Below, in pieces: positions 6,136 to 13,300 of a DNA stretch of 20,791 bases. This DNA comes from an uncultured Demequina sp. (GTDB lineage: Bacteria; Actinomycetota; Actinomycetes; Actinomycetales; Demequinaceae). The stretch spans positions 1-20,791 of the forward strand of contig CALALQ010000178.1 of the NCBI GenBank assembly GCA_937925595.1. Reading direction: 5' to 3'. How positions within the stretch are numbered: the first letter of the stretch is position 1; every line of letters begins with the position of its first letter. A program made the translations under genes and the position numbers. The notes below the pieces were generated by a model. That model was not told the DNA's origin and did not search any database. It saw nothing but the letters and a program-made list of their open reading frames with translations.

Positions 6136-8078
6136 TGATCCTCTGCTGATTCGAGGGCGGGGATGGGTTCGACCAGGCGGTCGACGACGGCCTGCACGGA
6201 CTCGTGCCCGCGGAAGACGTTGATCGACAGCGTGACACGCAACCGTACGATGCTCTCACCCGGAACGGGACTCTCCGCGATCTCCTTGAGGCCCGGCAGC
6301 TTGTCGGCCGCGTTCCACCACAGCACCTTCATGCCGATCGGCAGCACCAGCTTGAGATGCTGCTTGTCCGACCCGAGGGTGCCGATCGAGCACCGAGACA
6401 GGTCGATGACCAGCTCGATCTCAGGGCGCGGGAACGCGTGACCGAACGGCGCGAGGGACTCGATGCCCTCGGTCAGGTCCATCAACTCGTCGACGTCGGT
6501 CAGCGCCGCGTCACAATCGGGCGACGACCCGAGGACGAGGTCCGCGGTCTGAGCGGCGCTCAGCTCGCCGGAGGCCAGCATCTGGGCGTAGATCTCCGAT
6601 GCGCGCGCGTTCATCTCGTCGGCGAACCGGACGAGCTCATCGAGGTTGTCGACGCGGGCGCCACACGCGTTCTCGTGGCCGATCGCGGTGAACCCGAGCG
6701 GGGTCATCGTGGTGATGATCGGGAACCAGAACGGCGAGCGAGCCGATCCGCCGACGGGAGCGCTGGGGTCCGACGGGCGACGGCACACGACGGTGGGCCG
6801 ATCGGTGTCCCGCATGATCGCCGAGGCGAGCAAGCCAAGCATTCCGCTGGGCGCGTCGGTGAAGTAGACACCCTTCTCGGCGAGCGGCTGATCCTCCTCC
6901 CACAGCGCCTCGAGGTACGCGGCGCTCTGCTCCTTGCGAAGCTCATTGCCGTCGATGATCGCCTTGGCGTGCTCGTACTTCTGCTCGGCTGTGGGAGCGG
7001 TGAACACTCCGAACGCGTCGTGCATCGAGCCGCCGATGCGGCGGATCGCATTGAACGCCGGCGCCAGGTAGAAGGCGTAGAACTCCTCCGTGAGGTCGGT
7101 GACCGTCTGGATCTTGCCCGGCTTGAGGACGGGCTTGCCCCAGTCGTCGACCACGACGTTGCCGTCGGCGTCGACCTTGGGCTTCCGGTGCTCGCGGAAC
7201 GCCTTCATCATCAGGGCGAACCCCTCGAAGGCCGAGACGAACGCCGGGTGGTGGTCGCGTGCGCGCAGCAGGGTGAGCAGCGTGCTCTTCTCGACGTCGT
7301 ACTCGGTGACGAGATCCTCCGGCGGGATGGAGATGTAGAGCAGCCTGGCCAGCGACAGCGAGTCACGCACCATCTTGCGGTTCTCGTAGAACAGCGGCAT
7401 GACGTCGCCGACGGTGCCGATGCCCGCGAACAGCTTGAGCTTCGAGATGCTCCCGGCCTTCAGCGGCGCATAGCGCTGGGCGTAGGCGGCGAGCACCTGG
7501 TGGAGCACGTACGCCCCACAGATGGCGGGGTGGGCGTAGGTCTCGCTCATCCGCTCCGGGTTCACCGCGATGTCGGCCGCGCTACCCGGGGGAAGCTCGA
7601 CGTGGTGGTCGGTGACGAGGGTGATGAGCCCGAGCCGCTTGGCTTCCAGGATGCCGTCGTTGCTGTTGATGCCGCCGTCGCAGGTGATCATCGCGCGAGC
7701 GTTCGGGAACTGCGCGCGCAGCTCGCGCACCGCCTCGACGGTGATGTCGTGCCCTCGGCGGTAGTCCGGGACGTACAGCTGGGCATCGAAGCCGAGCTCG
7801 TTGAGGCCAGCCCAACCGAGCACGCCGGCGGTGATGCCGTCCATGTCGAAGTCGGGGAGAACGACGATCTGTTCGCCGGCAAGCCTGATGCGGTGCAGCT
7901 CGGCCGCCATGCGGTCGACGTCGTGCAGCTCGTCGTGGCTGGGGTCGTTGATCTCGATGAGGAAGTCGGTCGTCCAGCCGCGCTTGCGGCAGAGGATCGC
8001 GAAGAGAGAGGTGTCTTCGTACCCACCGAACGGGGGCACGCCGTTGGTGATCTTCCCCGTCTGGGTGAGGGTGGTCAT
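6132..8078 (-). CDS. recJ-like: RecJ-like DHH single-strand-specific exonuclease
   Basis: The 648-residue protein carries the DHH phosphoesterase motifs in order: DxDxDG at Asp76-Asp78-Asp80-Gly81, TCDGG with Asp134, the name-giving TDHH at Asp157-His158-His159, and VNP at 172-174, followed by the RecJ-type CGAYVLHQVL helix. Further on, GSARS and GHENACG match the DHHA1 substrate-binding motif. The PFGHAFPRPE segment and the following beta region match the RecJ OB-like C-terminal domain. It should be a 5'-3' single-strand DNA exonuclease dependent on Mn2+ or Mg2+, acting in recombination and fork processing. The start has AAGGAG 7 nt upstream. A terminator-like hairpin separates it from the upstream 190-aa gene, while its stop overlaps the protease start. 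It differs from a standard RecJ in its N-terminus, so it may be a mobile-element paralogue. Confidence 0.9.
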   Translation of the reverse strand: MTTLTQTGKITNGVPPFGGYEDTSLFAILCRKRGWTTDFLIEINDPSHDELHDVDRMAAELHRIRLAGEQIVVLPDFDMDGITAGVLGWAGLNELGFDAQLYVPDYRRGHDITVEAVRELRAQFPNARAMITCDGGINSNDGILEAKRLGLITLVTDHHVELPPGSAADIAVNPERMSETYAHPAICGAYVLHQVLAAYAQRYAPLKAGSISKLKLFAGIGTVGDVMPLFYENRKMVRDSLSLARLLYISIPPEDLVTEYDVEKSTLLTLLRARDHHPAFVSAFEGFALMMKAFREHRKPKVDADGNVVVDDWGKPVLKPGKIQTVTDLTEEFYAFYLAPAFNAIRRIGGSMHDAFGVFTAPTAEQKYEHAKAIIDGNELRKEQSAAYLEALWEEDQPLAEKGVYFTDAPSGMLGLLASAIMRDTDRPTVVCRRPSDPSAPVGGSARSPFWFPIITTMTPLGFTAIGHENACGARVDNLDELVRFADEMNARASEIYAQMLASGELSAAQTADLVLGSSPDCDAALTDVDELMDLTEGIESLAPFGHAFPRPEIELVIDLSRCSIGTLGSDKQHLKLVLPIGMKVLWWNAADKLPGLKEIAESPVPGESIVRLRVTLSINVFRGHESVQAVVDRLVEPIPALESAEDQ

Positions 8079-8116
8079 GGGTGCTCCTTCTGAGCGTGGG
8101 GGCAGGGAACGCCGAA

Positions 8117-8153
8117 GGCCCCCACACCTCTCCGAAGAGAAGGGGTGGGGGCC
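8117..8153 (-). terminator. Hairpin between the 190-aa gene and the RecJ-like gene
   Basis: GGCCCCCAC and GTGGGGGCC form a perfect 9-bp GC-rich stem, with a further inner hairpin. It starts 16 bp after the stop of the 8169-8741 gene. The minus-strand tail (TTCGGCGTTCCC) is only weakly T-rich, so partial termination or attenuation within the train is more likely than a full stop. Confidence 0.55.
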
Positions 8154-8168
8154 TCCGCGTGTGTGGCG

Positions 8169-8741
8169 TCAGGCTTCGTCAGATGTGGCGCCGATGTGGA
8201 CTACCGACCGCGTGTAGCTGCCGTCGGGCTGCGGGCGCAGACCCCGCTCCGGGGTGTCGATCAGCACCAGGTCGCGTGCGGTCGCCTCAGCCTGCGTGAG
8301 CACGGCGCCGACGATGGAGCCCTGGCTGAAGTCCAGGAGGGCCTCATCATGGGCGACCATGGCCGGGACAACGACGATGTTCGCGTCGATGCTGCCGAAG
8401 TCCGAGACCTGGATCTCGTGGATGCCCGCAGCCGCTTCGCGAATCCGATCGGCGTCCGAGGCGACGACGGGTGCGAACACCGGATGCCGGTCGACCGGAG
8501 CGTCATCGAGGTGGTCCTCCTGACCGAACTCGAGCGAGTCGAATGGGAGGCCGGCGCGCTCGAACGCGGACGCGATCACCAGGCCGGGGACCGCCGACAG
8601 GTCGATCAGGGCGCGCTGGATGCCCAGCGAGTTGATGAGCCCCTCGACAGTCTCCGCGAGCAGCAGTGAGGATGCTCGCGGATCCACGAAGAAGGCGACG
8701 GTTCGTTCTTCGACCGTCGCCGGGGTCGTTGGGTCGGTCAT
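8169..8741 (-). CDS. Hypothetical protein, 190 aa
   Basis: The start at ATG 8741 has a strong ribosome binding site (GGAGGAG, 3 nt upstream, with AAGGAGG overlapping it). It overlaps the stop of the 28-aa gene as ATGA. The product is acidic and soluble, with alternating beta strands and helices (VAFFVDPRASSLLLAETVEG, then ALIDLSAVPGLVIASAFERAG, then DANIVVVPAMVAHDE, then DLVLIDTPERG), suggesting a Rossmann-like alpha/beta fold. No nucleotide-binding loop or catalytic motif is obvious. I do not recognise the family. Its place between RarA and the RecJ-like gene suggests a job in the same replication or repair process, which is inference from neighbourhood only. Confidence 0.75.
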   Translation of the reverse strand: MTDPTTPATVEERTVAFFVDPRASSLLLAETVEGLINSLGIQRALIDLSAVPGLVIASAFERAGLPFDSLEFGQEDHLDDAPVDRHPVFAPVVASDADRIREAAAGIHEIQVSDFGSIDANIVVVPAMVAHDEALLDFSQGSIVGAVLTQAEATARDLVLIDTPERGLRPQPDGSYTRSVVHIGATSDEA

Positions 8742-8824
8742 GACTCCTCCTTCGGCCCCGCCTTGGTGCGCACAGCCTCGTTCAAGTCTGCGTCACCGCG
8801 TAGCGGGAGCCAGCCACCGCTCAT
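8738..8824 (-). CDS. 28-aa microprotein overlapping both neighbours
   Basis: ATG 8824 opens a 28-codon frame ([20 protein letters not shown], then KAGPKEES). Its start overlaps the stop of the upstream 132-aa gene as ATGA, and its own stop overlaps the start of the downstream 190-aa gene in the same way. A Shine-Dalgarno AAGAAGG lies 7 nt before the start. Two 4-nt overlaps plus a ribosome binding site strongly argue that it is translated, either as a real small protein or as a coupling cistron that hands ribosomes to the next gene. Without it, the two neighbours would be 79 bp apart, unusual in this train. No function can be assigned. Confidence 0.65.
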   Translation of the reverse strand: MSGGWLPLRGDADLNEAVRTKAGPKEES

Positions 8825-9219
8825 CGGCCAGCCTTCTTGCGCCGGAGGATGAGCGGCAACTGGAACTCGATCCAGCCTTCGTGCTCTTCGCCCTGCGTGA
8901 GGAACTCGAGAATGTCGTCGTCGTGGCCCATCAGCTGGATGGCGTTTTCCGCCTCGAGGATCGCCTCTCGACCGGGTGTGCCCAGCGGCCACTCCTCGAT
9001 GTCGGCCAGCCCGCCGAGGATGTGGAGCAGTTCGGGCTCCTCTTCGTCGTAGTGGCGGCTGAAGATCGCGATCTCGTGGGTCGGGAACGTCTCGTGCAGG
9101 ATCGTGCGTGCGAACTCGGCGCGCAGCGCGTCGGCCTTGAGCTTGGCCTGTTCGAGAGCCTCTTCGGCAGCGGCCCGCTCAGCCCGGATGACGTCGAGCG
9201 GTCGGTACGTGGTGGTCAT
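8821..9219 (-). CDS. Hypothetical protein with N-terminal coiled coil, 132 aa
   Basis: The start is ATG 9219, with GGAAGG 6 nt upstream, and it overlaps the RarA stop as ATGA. Residues 10-43 form an Ala/Glu/Arg-rich amphipathic helix likely to be a coiled coil ([20 protein letters not shown]). A mixed acidic domain follows with a conserved-looking [12 protein letters not shown] segment, and the end is a basic tail ([10 protein letters not shown]). It is cytoplasmic by sequence. I do not recognise the family. Direct coupling to RarA and the coiled coil make a RarA partner or adaptor plausible, which is inference only. Confidence 0.75.
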   Translation of the reverse strand: MTTTYRPLDVIRAERAAAEEALEQAKLKADALRAEFARTILHETFPTHEIAIFSRHYDEEEPELLHILGGLADIEEWPLGTPGREAILEAENAIQLMGHDDDILEFLTQGEEHEGWIEFQLPLILRRKKAGR

Positions 9220-10502
9220 GATGATCCTTCCGTGATCTGCGAGATCGCGTGGAGGCGGCCGGCGACGGTGCGCTCGAAGCCGTTGTCGGTGGGTTCGTAA
9301 TAGTGCCGACCGAGCGCTTCGGTCGGCAGGTACTGCTGCGCGACGACCCCGTGAGGGAAGTCGTGCGGGAACAGGTAGCCCCGCCCGTGCCCCAGAGCCT
9401 TGGCCCCCGGGTAGTGCGCGTCACGAAGGTGCATCGGCACCTCGCCTGTGCGACCGGCGCGCACGTCGGCGATCGCCGAGTCGATCCCCATGACGGCGGG
9501 GGACTTCGGCGCGGTGGCGACAGCGATGGCCGCCTGCGCCAGGTTGATCCTCGCCTCGGGCATGCCGATGAACTGAACGGCTTGAGCCGCAGCGACAGCG
9601 ACGGGAAGCACTGAGGGGTCGGCCATGCCGACGTCCTCGCTGGCGTGCACGACGATGCGACGAGCGATGAAGCGGGGGTCTTCGCCCGCCTCGATCATCC
9701 TGGCGAGCCAGTGGAGGGTCGCCTGCGGGTCGGACCCACGCATCGACTTGATGAACGCGGAGATGACGTCGTAGTGCTGATCACCGTCACGGTCATACCT
9801 GGCGATTGCTCGATCGACGGCAGCGGCGACAACGTCGACGGTGATGGCTGCGAGCCCCTGGGCCTTCGCGGAAGCCGCGGCCTCCTCGAGGTAGGTCAGC
9901 GCGCGCCGTGCGTCGCCCCCGGCAAGCTCGGCAAGAGCGCGAGCTGCGTTCGCATCGAGCGTCGTACTGCTGTCAAGACCGCGAGCGTCCGCCGTGGCAC
10001 GTTCCAGTAGCGAGACAACATCAGCGTCCGTGAGCGGGCGCAGCGTCAGCAGCATCGACCGCGAGAGCAGCGCGGAGACGACCGAGAAGCTCGGGTTCTC
10101 CGTGGTGGCTGCGATCAGCGTGATTGTCCGGTCCTCGACGGCAGGCAGGAGCACGTCCTGCTGAGCCTTCGAGAAGCGGTGAACCTCGTCGATGAACAGG
10201 ACCGTGCCCCGATCCTCCGCGGCGCGGGTCTTGGTGGCGGCCGTCAGTGCGGCCCGCACCTCCTTGACGCCGGCCGACGTGGCAGAGAGCTCGTCAAACC
10301 GCTGCTTGGTGCAGCTGGCGATGACGTTGGCGATCGTCGTCTTCCCGGTGCCCGGAGGCCCCCACAGGATGACGGAGGCGGCCCCCTCGGTCTCAGTGAG
10401 CCGGCGAAGAGCCGATCCGGGACCAAGGAGGTGGCCCTGCCCGACGATCTCGTCGAGTGAGGTGGGGCGCATGCGCGCCGCGAGCGGGTGGTGGGTGCTC
10501 AT
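9216..10502 (-). CDS. rarA: RarA/MgsA replication-associated recombination ATPase
   Basis: The 428-residue protein matches RarA (MgsA; Mgs1/WRNIP1 in eukaryotes) over its full usual length. The N-terminal [19 protein letters not shown] precedes the Walker A motif GPPGTGKT (48-55), Walker B LFIDE (102-106), the sensor-1 region ATTENPSF (132-139) and a likely arginine finger in LLSRS (Arg148). The C-terminal half has the family's tetramerisation region ([20 protein letters not shown], then [16 protein letters not shown]). RarA is a clamp-loader-related AAA+ ATPase acting at stalled replication forks and single-strand DNA ends. The start has GGAAGGAC upstream and overlaps the 65-aa gene stop (ATGA). 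Chromosomal rarA usually sits among housekeeping genes; here it is embedded among small orphans, so this is likely an element-borne copy. Confidence 0.95.
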   Translation of the reverse strand: MSTHHPLAARMRPTSLDEIVGQGHLLGPGSALRRLTETEGAASVILWGPPGTGKTTIANVIASCTKQRFDELSATSAGVKEVRAALTAATKTRAAEDRGTVLFIDEVHRFSKAQQDVLLPAVEDRTITLIAATTENPSFSVVSALLSRSMLLTLRPLTDADVVSLLERATADARGLDSSTTLDANAARALAELAGGDARRALTYLEEAAASAKAQGLAAITVDVVAAAVDRAIARYDRDGDQHYDVISAFIKSMRGSDPQATLHWLARMIEAGEDPRFIARRIVVHASEDVGMADPSVLPVAVAAAQAVQFIGMPEARINLAQAAIAVATAPKSPAVMGIDSAIADVRAGRTGEVPMHLRDAHYPGAKALGHGRGYLFPHDFPHGVVAQQYLPTEALGRHYYEPTDNGFERTVAGRLHAISQITEGSS

Positions 10503-10696
10503 GGAAAGTCCTTCCCGGGCGTTACCCGTGGTGCCAAGAAGTGCTCTCGCACGCTCGGGGTCGTTTGCAGCTCATCAGGGAACGCCGTGACGACCATGGC
10601 GGGGAATGCAGCTTCGATCGCCGCAGAGACTCGGTCGAAGTACTCAGCCTCCACAGAAAGCGACTTGAGGAGCGGCGGTTGGTCGGCAGACGCCAC
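10499..10696 (-). CDS. Hypothetical protein, 65 aa
   Basis: The frame starts with GTG 10696; GGAGG lies 9 nt upstream, at the very end of the preceding gene, and the stop overlaps rarA's ATG as ATGA. These signals support a real coupled gene. The product ([20 protein letters not shown], then [20 protein letters not shown], then a charged tail) is small and soluble and probably alpha/beta. I do not recognise it. Tight coupling to rarA suggests the two proteins are made in fixed proportion. Confidence 0.7.
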   Translation of the reverse strand: MASADQPPLLKSLSVEAEYFDRVSAAIEAAFPAMVVTAFPDELQTTPSVREHFLAPRVTPGKDFP

Positions 10697-10701
10697 GAGC
10701 G

Positions 10702-11133
10702 TCAGCCTCCGGTCGTCAGGTCGACCTCGCTCAGGTCGACGGTGTGCTCAGTCTTGGACTCGCTGTCGACGACCGTGAACACGCACGCGTCATCGTTTCC
10801 TGCCAAGGTGCGACCGAAGTGCTGGCGCCAGACGCGAGCCGCCGCCTCCGCGGGGGTGGCCCCGTAGGAGTCGATGGTCCAGGACACCAGCCACTCGTGC
10901 TGGTCGTCGTAGGGGACCGCCTCGTCGATGTGGATCTGGTCTTCCGGGTCGAAGTAGACCGTGCCGTGCTCGGTCTCGACAGCGAGACCCCCCATCACGG
11001 ACGATCGCTCGACGTCGCCGGTGATCTGGGACAGGCCGCCGCGGTCGCCGATGAGGGAGATGACTCCCCGGTCCGGGTCGTCGATGATTTCGGGGATCGT
11101 CTTGGCGGGGACGATCAACTGGATGTGGCGCAT
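10702..11133 (-). CDS. Hypothetical protein, 143 aa
   Basis: I place the start at ATG 11133, where AAGGAGG is 5 nt upstream; the frame continues to 11193 without start signals. The product begins MRHIQLIVPAKTIPEIIDDP, is acidic and mostly beta, and contains the segment HEWLVSWTIDSYGATPAEAAARVWRQHFGR (about 79-108) followed by ACVFTVVD. In my reading this resembles a small domain recurring in plasmid and ICE proteins of Actinobacteria (a W-T-I-D strand, then an Ala-rich helix, then a VF-V strand), whose function is unknown. It ends 5 nt before the GTG of the 65-aa gene and follows the 54-aa gene by 28 bp. Confidence 0.75.
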   Translation of the reverse strand: MRHIQLIVPAKTIPEIIDDPDRGVISLIGDRGGLSQITGDVERSSVMGGLAVETEHGTVYFDPEDQIHIDEAVPYDDQHEWLVSWTIDSYGATPAEAAARVWRQHFGRTLAGNDDACVFTVVDSESKTEHTVDLSEVDLTTGG

Positions 11134-11161
11134 GGCACCCTCCTTGAGATTGGGTGAGCGG

Positions 11162-11326
11162 CTACAGCTGCTCGCGGATGGATTGCCGCACACGTTCGCT
11201 GCGCGTGCCCTTCTTGGGCGTGGGGACGTGGGGCTGGGTGGCGTTCGAGCTGCCGAGGCCGTGCATGGCTCGCTGGAACTCCGGAAGTGCGGTCAGACGG
11301 TGGCGGGGCGCATGTTGCTTGGTCAT
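11162..11326 (-). CDS. Small basic protein, 54 aa
   Basis: ATG 11326 opens a 54-codon frame with a strong ribosome binding site (GAGGAGG about 5 nt upstream). The frame translates as MTKQHAPRHRLTALPEFQRA, then a middle part rich in Ser, Pro, Thr and His, ending in a Lys/Arg-rich tail KKGTRSERVRQSIREQL. G/C-biased third positions and the spacing to the next gene (28 bp, containing that gene's Shine-Dalgarno) support it as the first gene of the minus-strand train. It is very basic with a helical C-terminus, so nucleic-acid binding is possible. Family not recognised. Confidence 0.7.
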   Translation of the reverse strand: MTKQHAPRHRLTALPEFQRAMHGLGSSNATQPHVPTPKKGTRSERVRQSIREQL

Positions 11327-11364
11327 CGCGACCTCCTCTCTTCGTGGGTGTCGTCACAGCGGGC

Positions 11365-11370
11365 TACGGT
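11365..11370 (+). promoter_or_regulatory. Candidate -10 box, leaderless start
   Basis: TACGGT fits TANNNT and ends 7 nt before ATG 11378, as before the gene at 35. No Shine-Dalgarno separates them. The 51-bp gap between 11326 and 11378 must also hold the promoter for the opposite gene train. Confidence 0.4.
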
Positions 11371-11377
11371 GACAGGT

Positions 11378-11638
11378 ATGGCAAAGGGGAAGACCGGCGG
11401 ACCGATGAATGGCCGGTTGGTGACGGTCAGCCCGACGAAGTTTGAGCTGAACGAGAAGCTGTGCCCCGAATGCGCGGCGCCGACGGGCGCTCCGTGTATT
11501 CGTCAGACGTGGGAAGGCACTCGGAAGGGGAACCGACCCGAGACGCACCGCACAGAGGCAGCACGCTTGGAAGTCGAGTTCCCCTTCACGAAGGCGTTCG
11601 TCGAGAAGGCGCGAGCGCGCAACCGACGTCGGCGCTGA
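11378..11638 (+). CDS. Zinc-finger-like protein, 86 aa
   Basis: The start is ATG 11378. The 86-residue product has CPECAAPTGAPC (Cys29, Cys32, Cys40) followed by His57 in PETHRTEAAR, a likely CxxC...C...H zinc site. It ends in a basic helix (KAFVEKARARNRRRR). The pattern matches small zinc-finger domain proteins common in actinobacterial phages and mobile elements, which probably bind nucleic acid. It is the only plus-strand gene between 2898 and 18739, and it converges on the 141-aa gene with only 8 bp between the stops and no visible terminator. Zinc binding is inferred from spacing; the target is unknown. Confidence 0.7.
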   Translation: MAKGKTGGPMNGRLVTVSPTKFELNEKLCPECAAPTGAPCIRQTWEGTRKGNRPETHRTEAARLEVEFPFTKAFVEKARARNRRRR

Positions 11639-11646
11639 GGGCACTC

Positions 11647-12072
11647 CTAGAGGGCTACGGGCACCTCGGGCAGATCGGCTCGAGCGATGAGGTCGTCGCC
11701 GATCCACATCCCCTGCTCACCGGTCTGACGCTCGACCCAGGCCAGGGCGTCGAGGATGCACGCCCGGCGTCCGCAGACGACGGATGAGACGTGCGGCCGC
11801 GTTGGGTCGTAGGCGCCGACTTGCGAGGCGTTGGTGACGCGGACACGGGTGGGCTCGTCGTAGATGTGCTGGCACTTCGGCCACTCATCGGTGTGCTCGG
11901 GCGCGCGGTCGCCGTAGATCTCGTCCACACGAGCCTCGCCCTCCTGGGTATACCAGTCGGCGAGGCTCAGCGTGGTGTCGCCGTCGGCAGCGGCGATCGC
12001 CCAATCCGCAACGGCGGCACGGGGCACGTCGACCCGCCGGCCGTCGGAGAGGGTTGCGGTGGTTGTCGACAT
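11647..12072 (-). CDS. Hypothetical protein, 141 aa
   Basis: ATG 12072 has a perfect ribosome binding site (AAGGAGG, 5 nt upstream). The product begins MSTTTATLSDGRRVDVPRAA and is acidic and soluble. It contains a Cys/His group (KCQHIYDEPTRV around 67-78, and VVCGRRACIL around 100-109) that could bind a metal. The central VTNASQVGAYDP segment and the WVERQTGEQGMW helix are distinctive, but I cannot place the family. It is the last gene of the train that begins at 13872. Confidence 0.75.
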   Translation of the reverse strand: MSTTTATLSDGRRVDVPRAAVADWAIAAADGDTTLSLADWYTQEGEARVDEIYGDRAPEHTDEWPKCQHIYDEPTRVRVTNASQVGAYDPTRPHVSSVVCGRRACILDALAWVERQTGEQGMWIGDDLIARADLPEVPVAL

Positions 12073-12108
12073 GGCGGCCTCCTTAGGTCGTCGTGGGGTT
12101 GTGGTTGG

Positions 12109-12582
12109 TCAGATCGCGCCGCCCTTGCGCGCCTGGGAGACCCAGTGGCGCGCTTCGCCGGCTTCGAGCCCGAAGCTGCGAGCGATCGCGAGCACGGGGT
12201 AATCGCCCACGAGGCGTGCCAGACGGTGGATCAGCGCAGCGGTCTGTAGGTGGTCGAACGTGGGGTTTGCCCGAACCTTCTCTGCGACCGGGCGGCCGTT
12301 CGTGCCCTTGAAGTAGGTCTTCACGGCGGCGTTGTCGGTGAGCCCGGGGTTCTCCTTCGCGAGCGCTTCACGAAGCAGGTCGCGGCGCAGGCCGCCGAGG
12401 CGCATCTTTGCCAGCCGGGTGGGCGTGACGGGCACAGCGGGGTGCTCGACCGTGATGCTCGCGTTGACATAGACGCCGCGAGAGGCGTCAAGGATCGTGC
12501 CGATGCGAACAGCAGGCTGCTCGGCAGTGGCGCGCGCGCTCAGGTGGAGGATCTGCGGGGTGTTGACGGTCGGGATGGACAT
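12109..12582 (-). CDS. HTH-like protein, 157 aa
   Basis: I place the start at ATG 12582, with AAGGAG 7 nt upstream. The N-terminal half is beta-rich (LHLSARATAEQPAVRIGTIL, then GVYVNASITVEHPAVPVTPT). The C-terminal third is helical and ends in LAIARSFGLEAGEARHWVSQARKGG (about 131-155). This last piece fits the pattern of a helix-turn-helix in which IARSFGL is the first helix and the turn leads into the recognition helix ARHWVSQAR; similar endings are common in actinobacterial accessory genes. DNA binding is therefore plausible. The upstream gene's stop is 26 bp away, within the same train. Confidence 0.7.
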   Translation of the reverse strand: MSIPTVNTPQILHLSARATAEQPAVRIGTILDASRGVYVNASITVEHPAVPVTPTRLAKMRLGGLRRDLLREALAKENPGLTDNAAVKTYFKGTNGRPVAEKVRANPTFDHLQTAALIHRLARLVGDYPVLAIARSFGLEAGEARHWVSQARKGGAI

Positions 12583-12608
12583 GGGTTCTCCTTGCCGCAG
12601 GGGAGGGC

Positions 12609-13082
12609 TCAGACCCGGCCCTGCTCGGACGTTGTGATGGTGGCGACGACCGGGTTCAGCCGCGCCATGGTGGCGTCGCTGACGGAGGCCCGCGCGTCGA
12701 ACACCTGAAGCCAGTACTTCGGGGACTTGCGCCAGGCCACGCGCTCGTCGGACCCCTCCCGGGCGTCCGCGATGACGATCTGCGCGGTGGCCCATTCGGG
12801 TTCGCTCTGCGGGACGTAGATCAGACGCCGAACGGTGTCTGAGGTCTGCGTCTCCGTCTTGCGGCCGCGAGCGACCTCGTGGCGGAGGGAGGCGAGGCGC
12901 TGGTCGTTGCCCGCGCGCGTGGGGCGAGCGACCCGGTATGACCCGGTGTGCCCACCCTTTCGCGACTCGGCAACGATGTACCAGCTGCCCAGCAGGCGCT
13001 CGGCCGCCTCGGACTCCATGACAGGCTCTGCCTGCTCCCACCACTGCTCAGGGGTGCCGGTGAACACCGGCTGGGCGCTCAC
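12609..13082 (-). CDS. Hypothetical protein, 157 aa
   Basis: The start is GTG 13082, overlapping the 73-aa gene stop as GTGA, with GGGAG upstream. The product (MSAQPVFTGTPEQWWEQAEP...) is basic in the middle (residues about 35-90, rich in Arg and Lys) and acidic near the end. It has a Trp-rich N-terminus and a predicted beta segment (RRLIYVPQSEPEWATAQIVI). No membrane segment, cysteine or known motif is visible. Family unknown. Coupled translation ties it to the DUF3846-like gene train. Confidence 0.7.
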   Translation of the reverse strand: MSAQPVFTGTPEQWWEQAEPVMESEAAERLLGSWYIVAESRKGGHTGSYRVARPTRAGNDQRLASLRHEVARGRKTETQTSDTVRRLIYVPQSEPEWATAQIVIADAREGSDERVAWRKSPKYWLQVFDARASVSDATMARLNPVVATITTSEQGRV

Positions 13083-13300
13083 TCGCGTCTCCCGAGGGCG
13101 ACTGCGACAGCGATCTCACGCTCGCGGGCGACGAACGAGTCGAACTCCCGGCACGCCAGTTCCTTCGCCGTGGCACGGTTGTGGCGACCTCCGCCGGAAC
13201 GCAGGATCGCGTCCGTGCGCTGCACGATGTAGTCCTTGCGGATCTCGCCGTAGCCTCGGGGCTGCACGGGGATGTGGCCGGTCCTTGAAGGGCCAGCCAT
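13079..13300 (-). CDS. Small basic protein, 73 aa
   Basis: ATG 13300 shares one base with the upstream stop (TGATG), and its own stop overlaps the next GTG, so it is coupled on both sides. The 73-residue product starts MAGPSRTGHIPVQPRGYGEI and is mostly helical and Arg-rich, with a C-terminal amphipathic helix (CREFDSFVAREREIAVAVAL). It could bind nucleic acid or a partner protein. Not recognised. Confidence 0.7.
   Translation of the reverse strand: MAGPSRTGHIPVQPRGYGEIRKDYIVQRTDAILRSGGGRHNRATAKELACREFDSFVAREREIAVAVALGRRE

Noticed and set aside
6204..8093. Long plus-strand frame of 629 codons opposite the RecJ-like gene
   Set aside because: Shadow of the minus-strand gene, which contains all DHH motifs in order.
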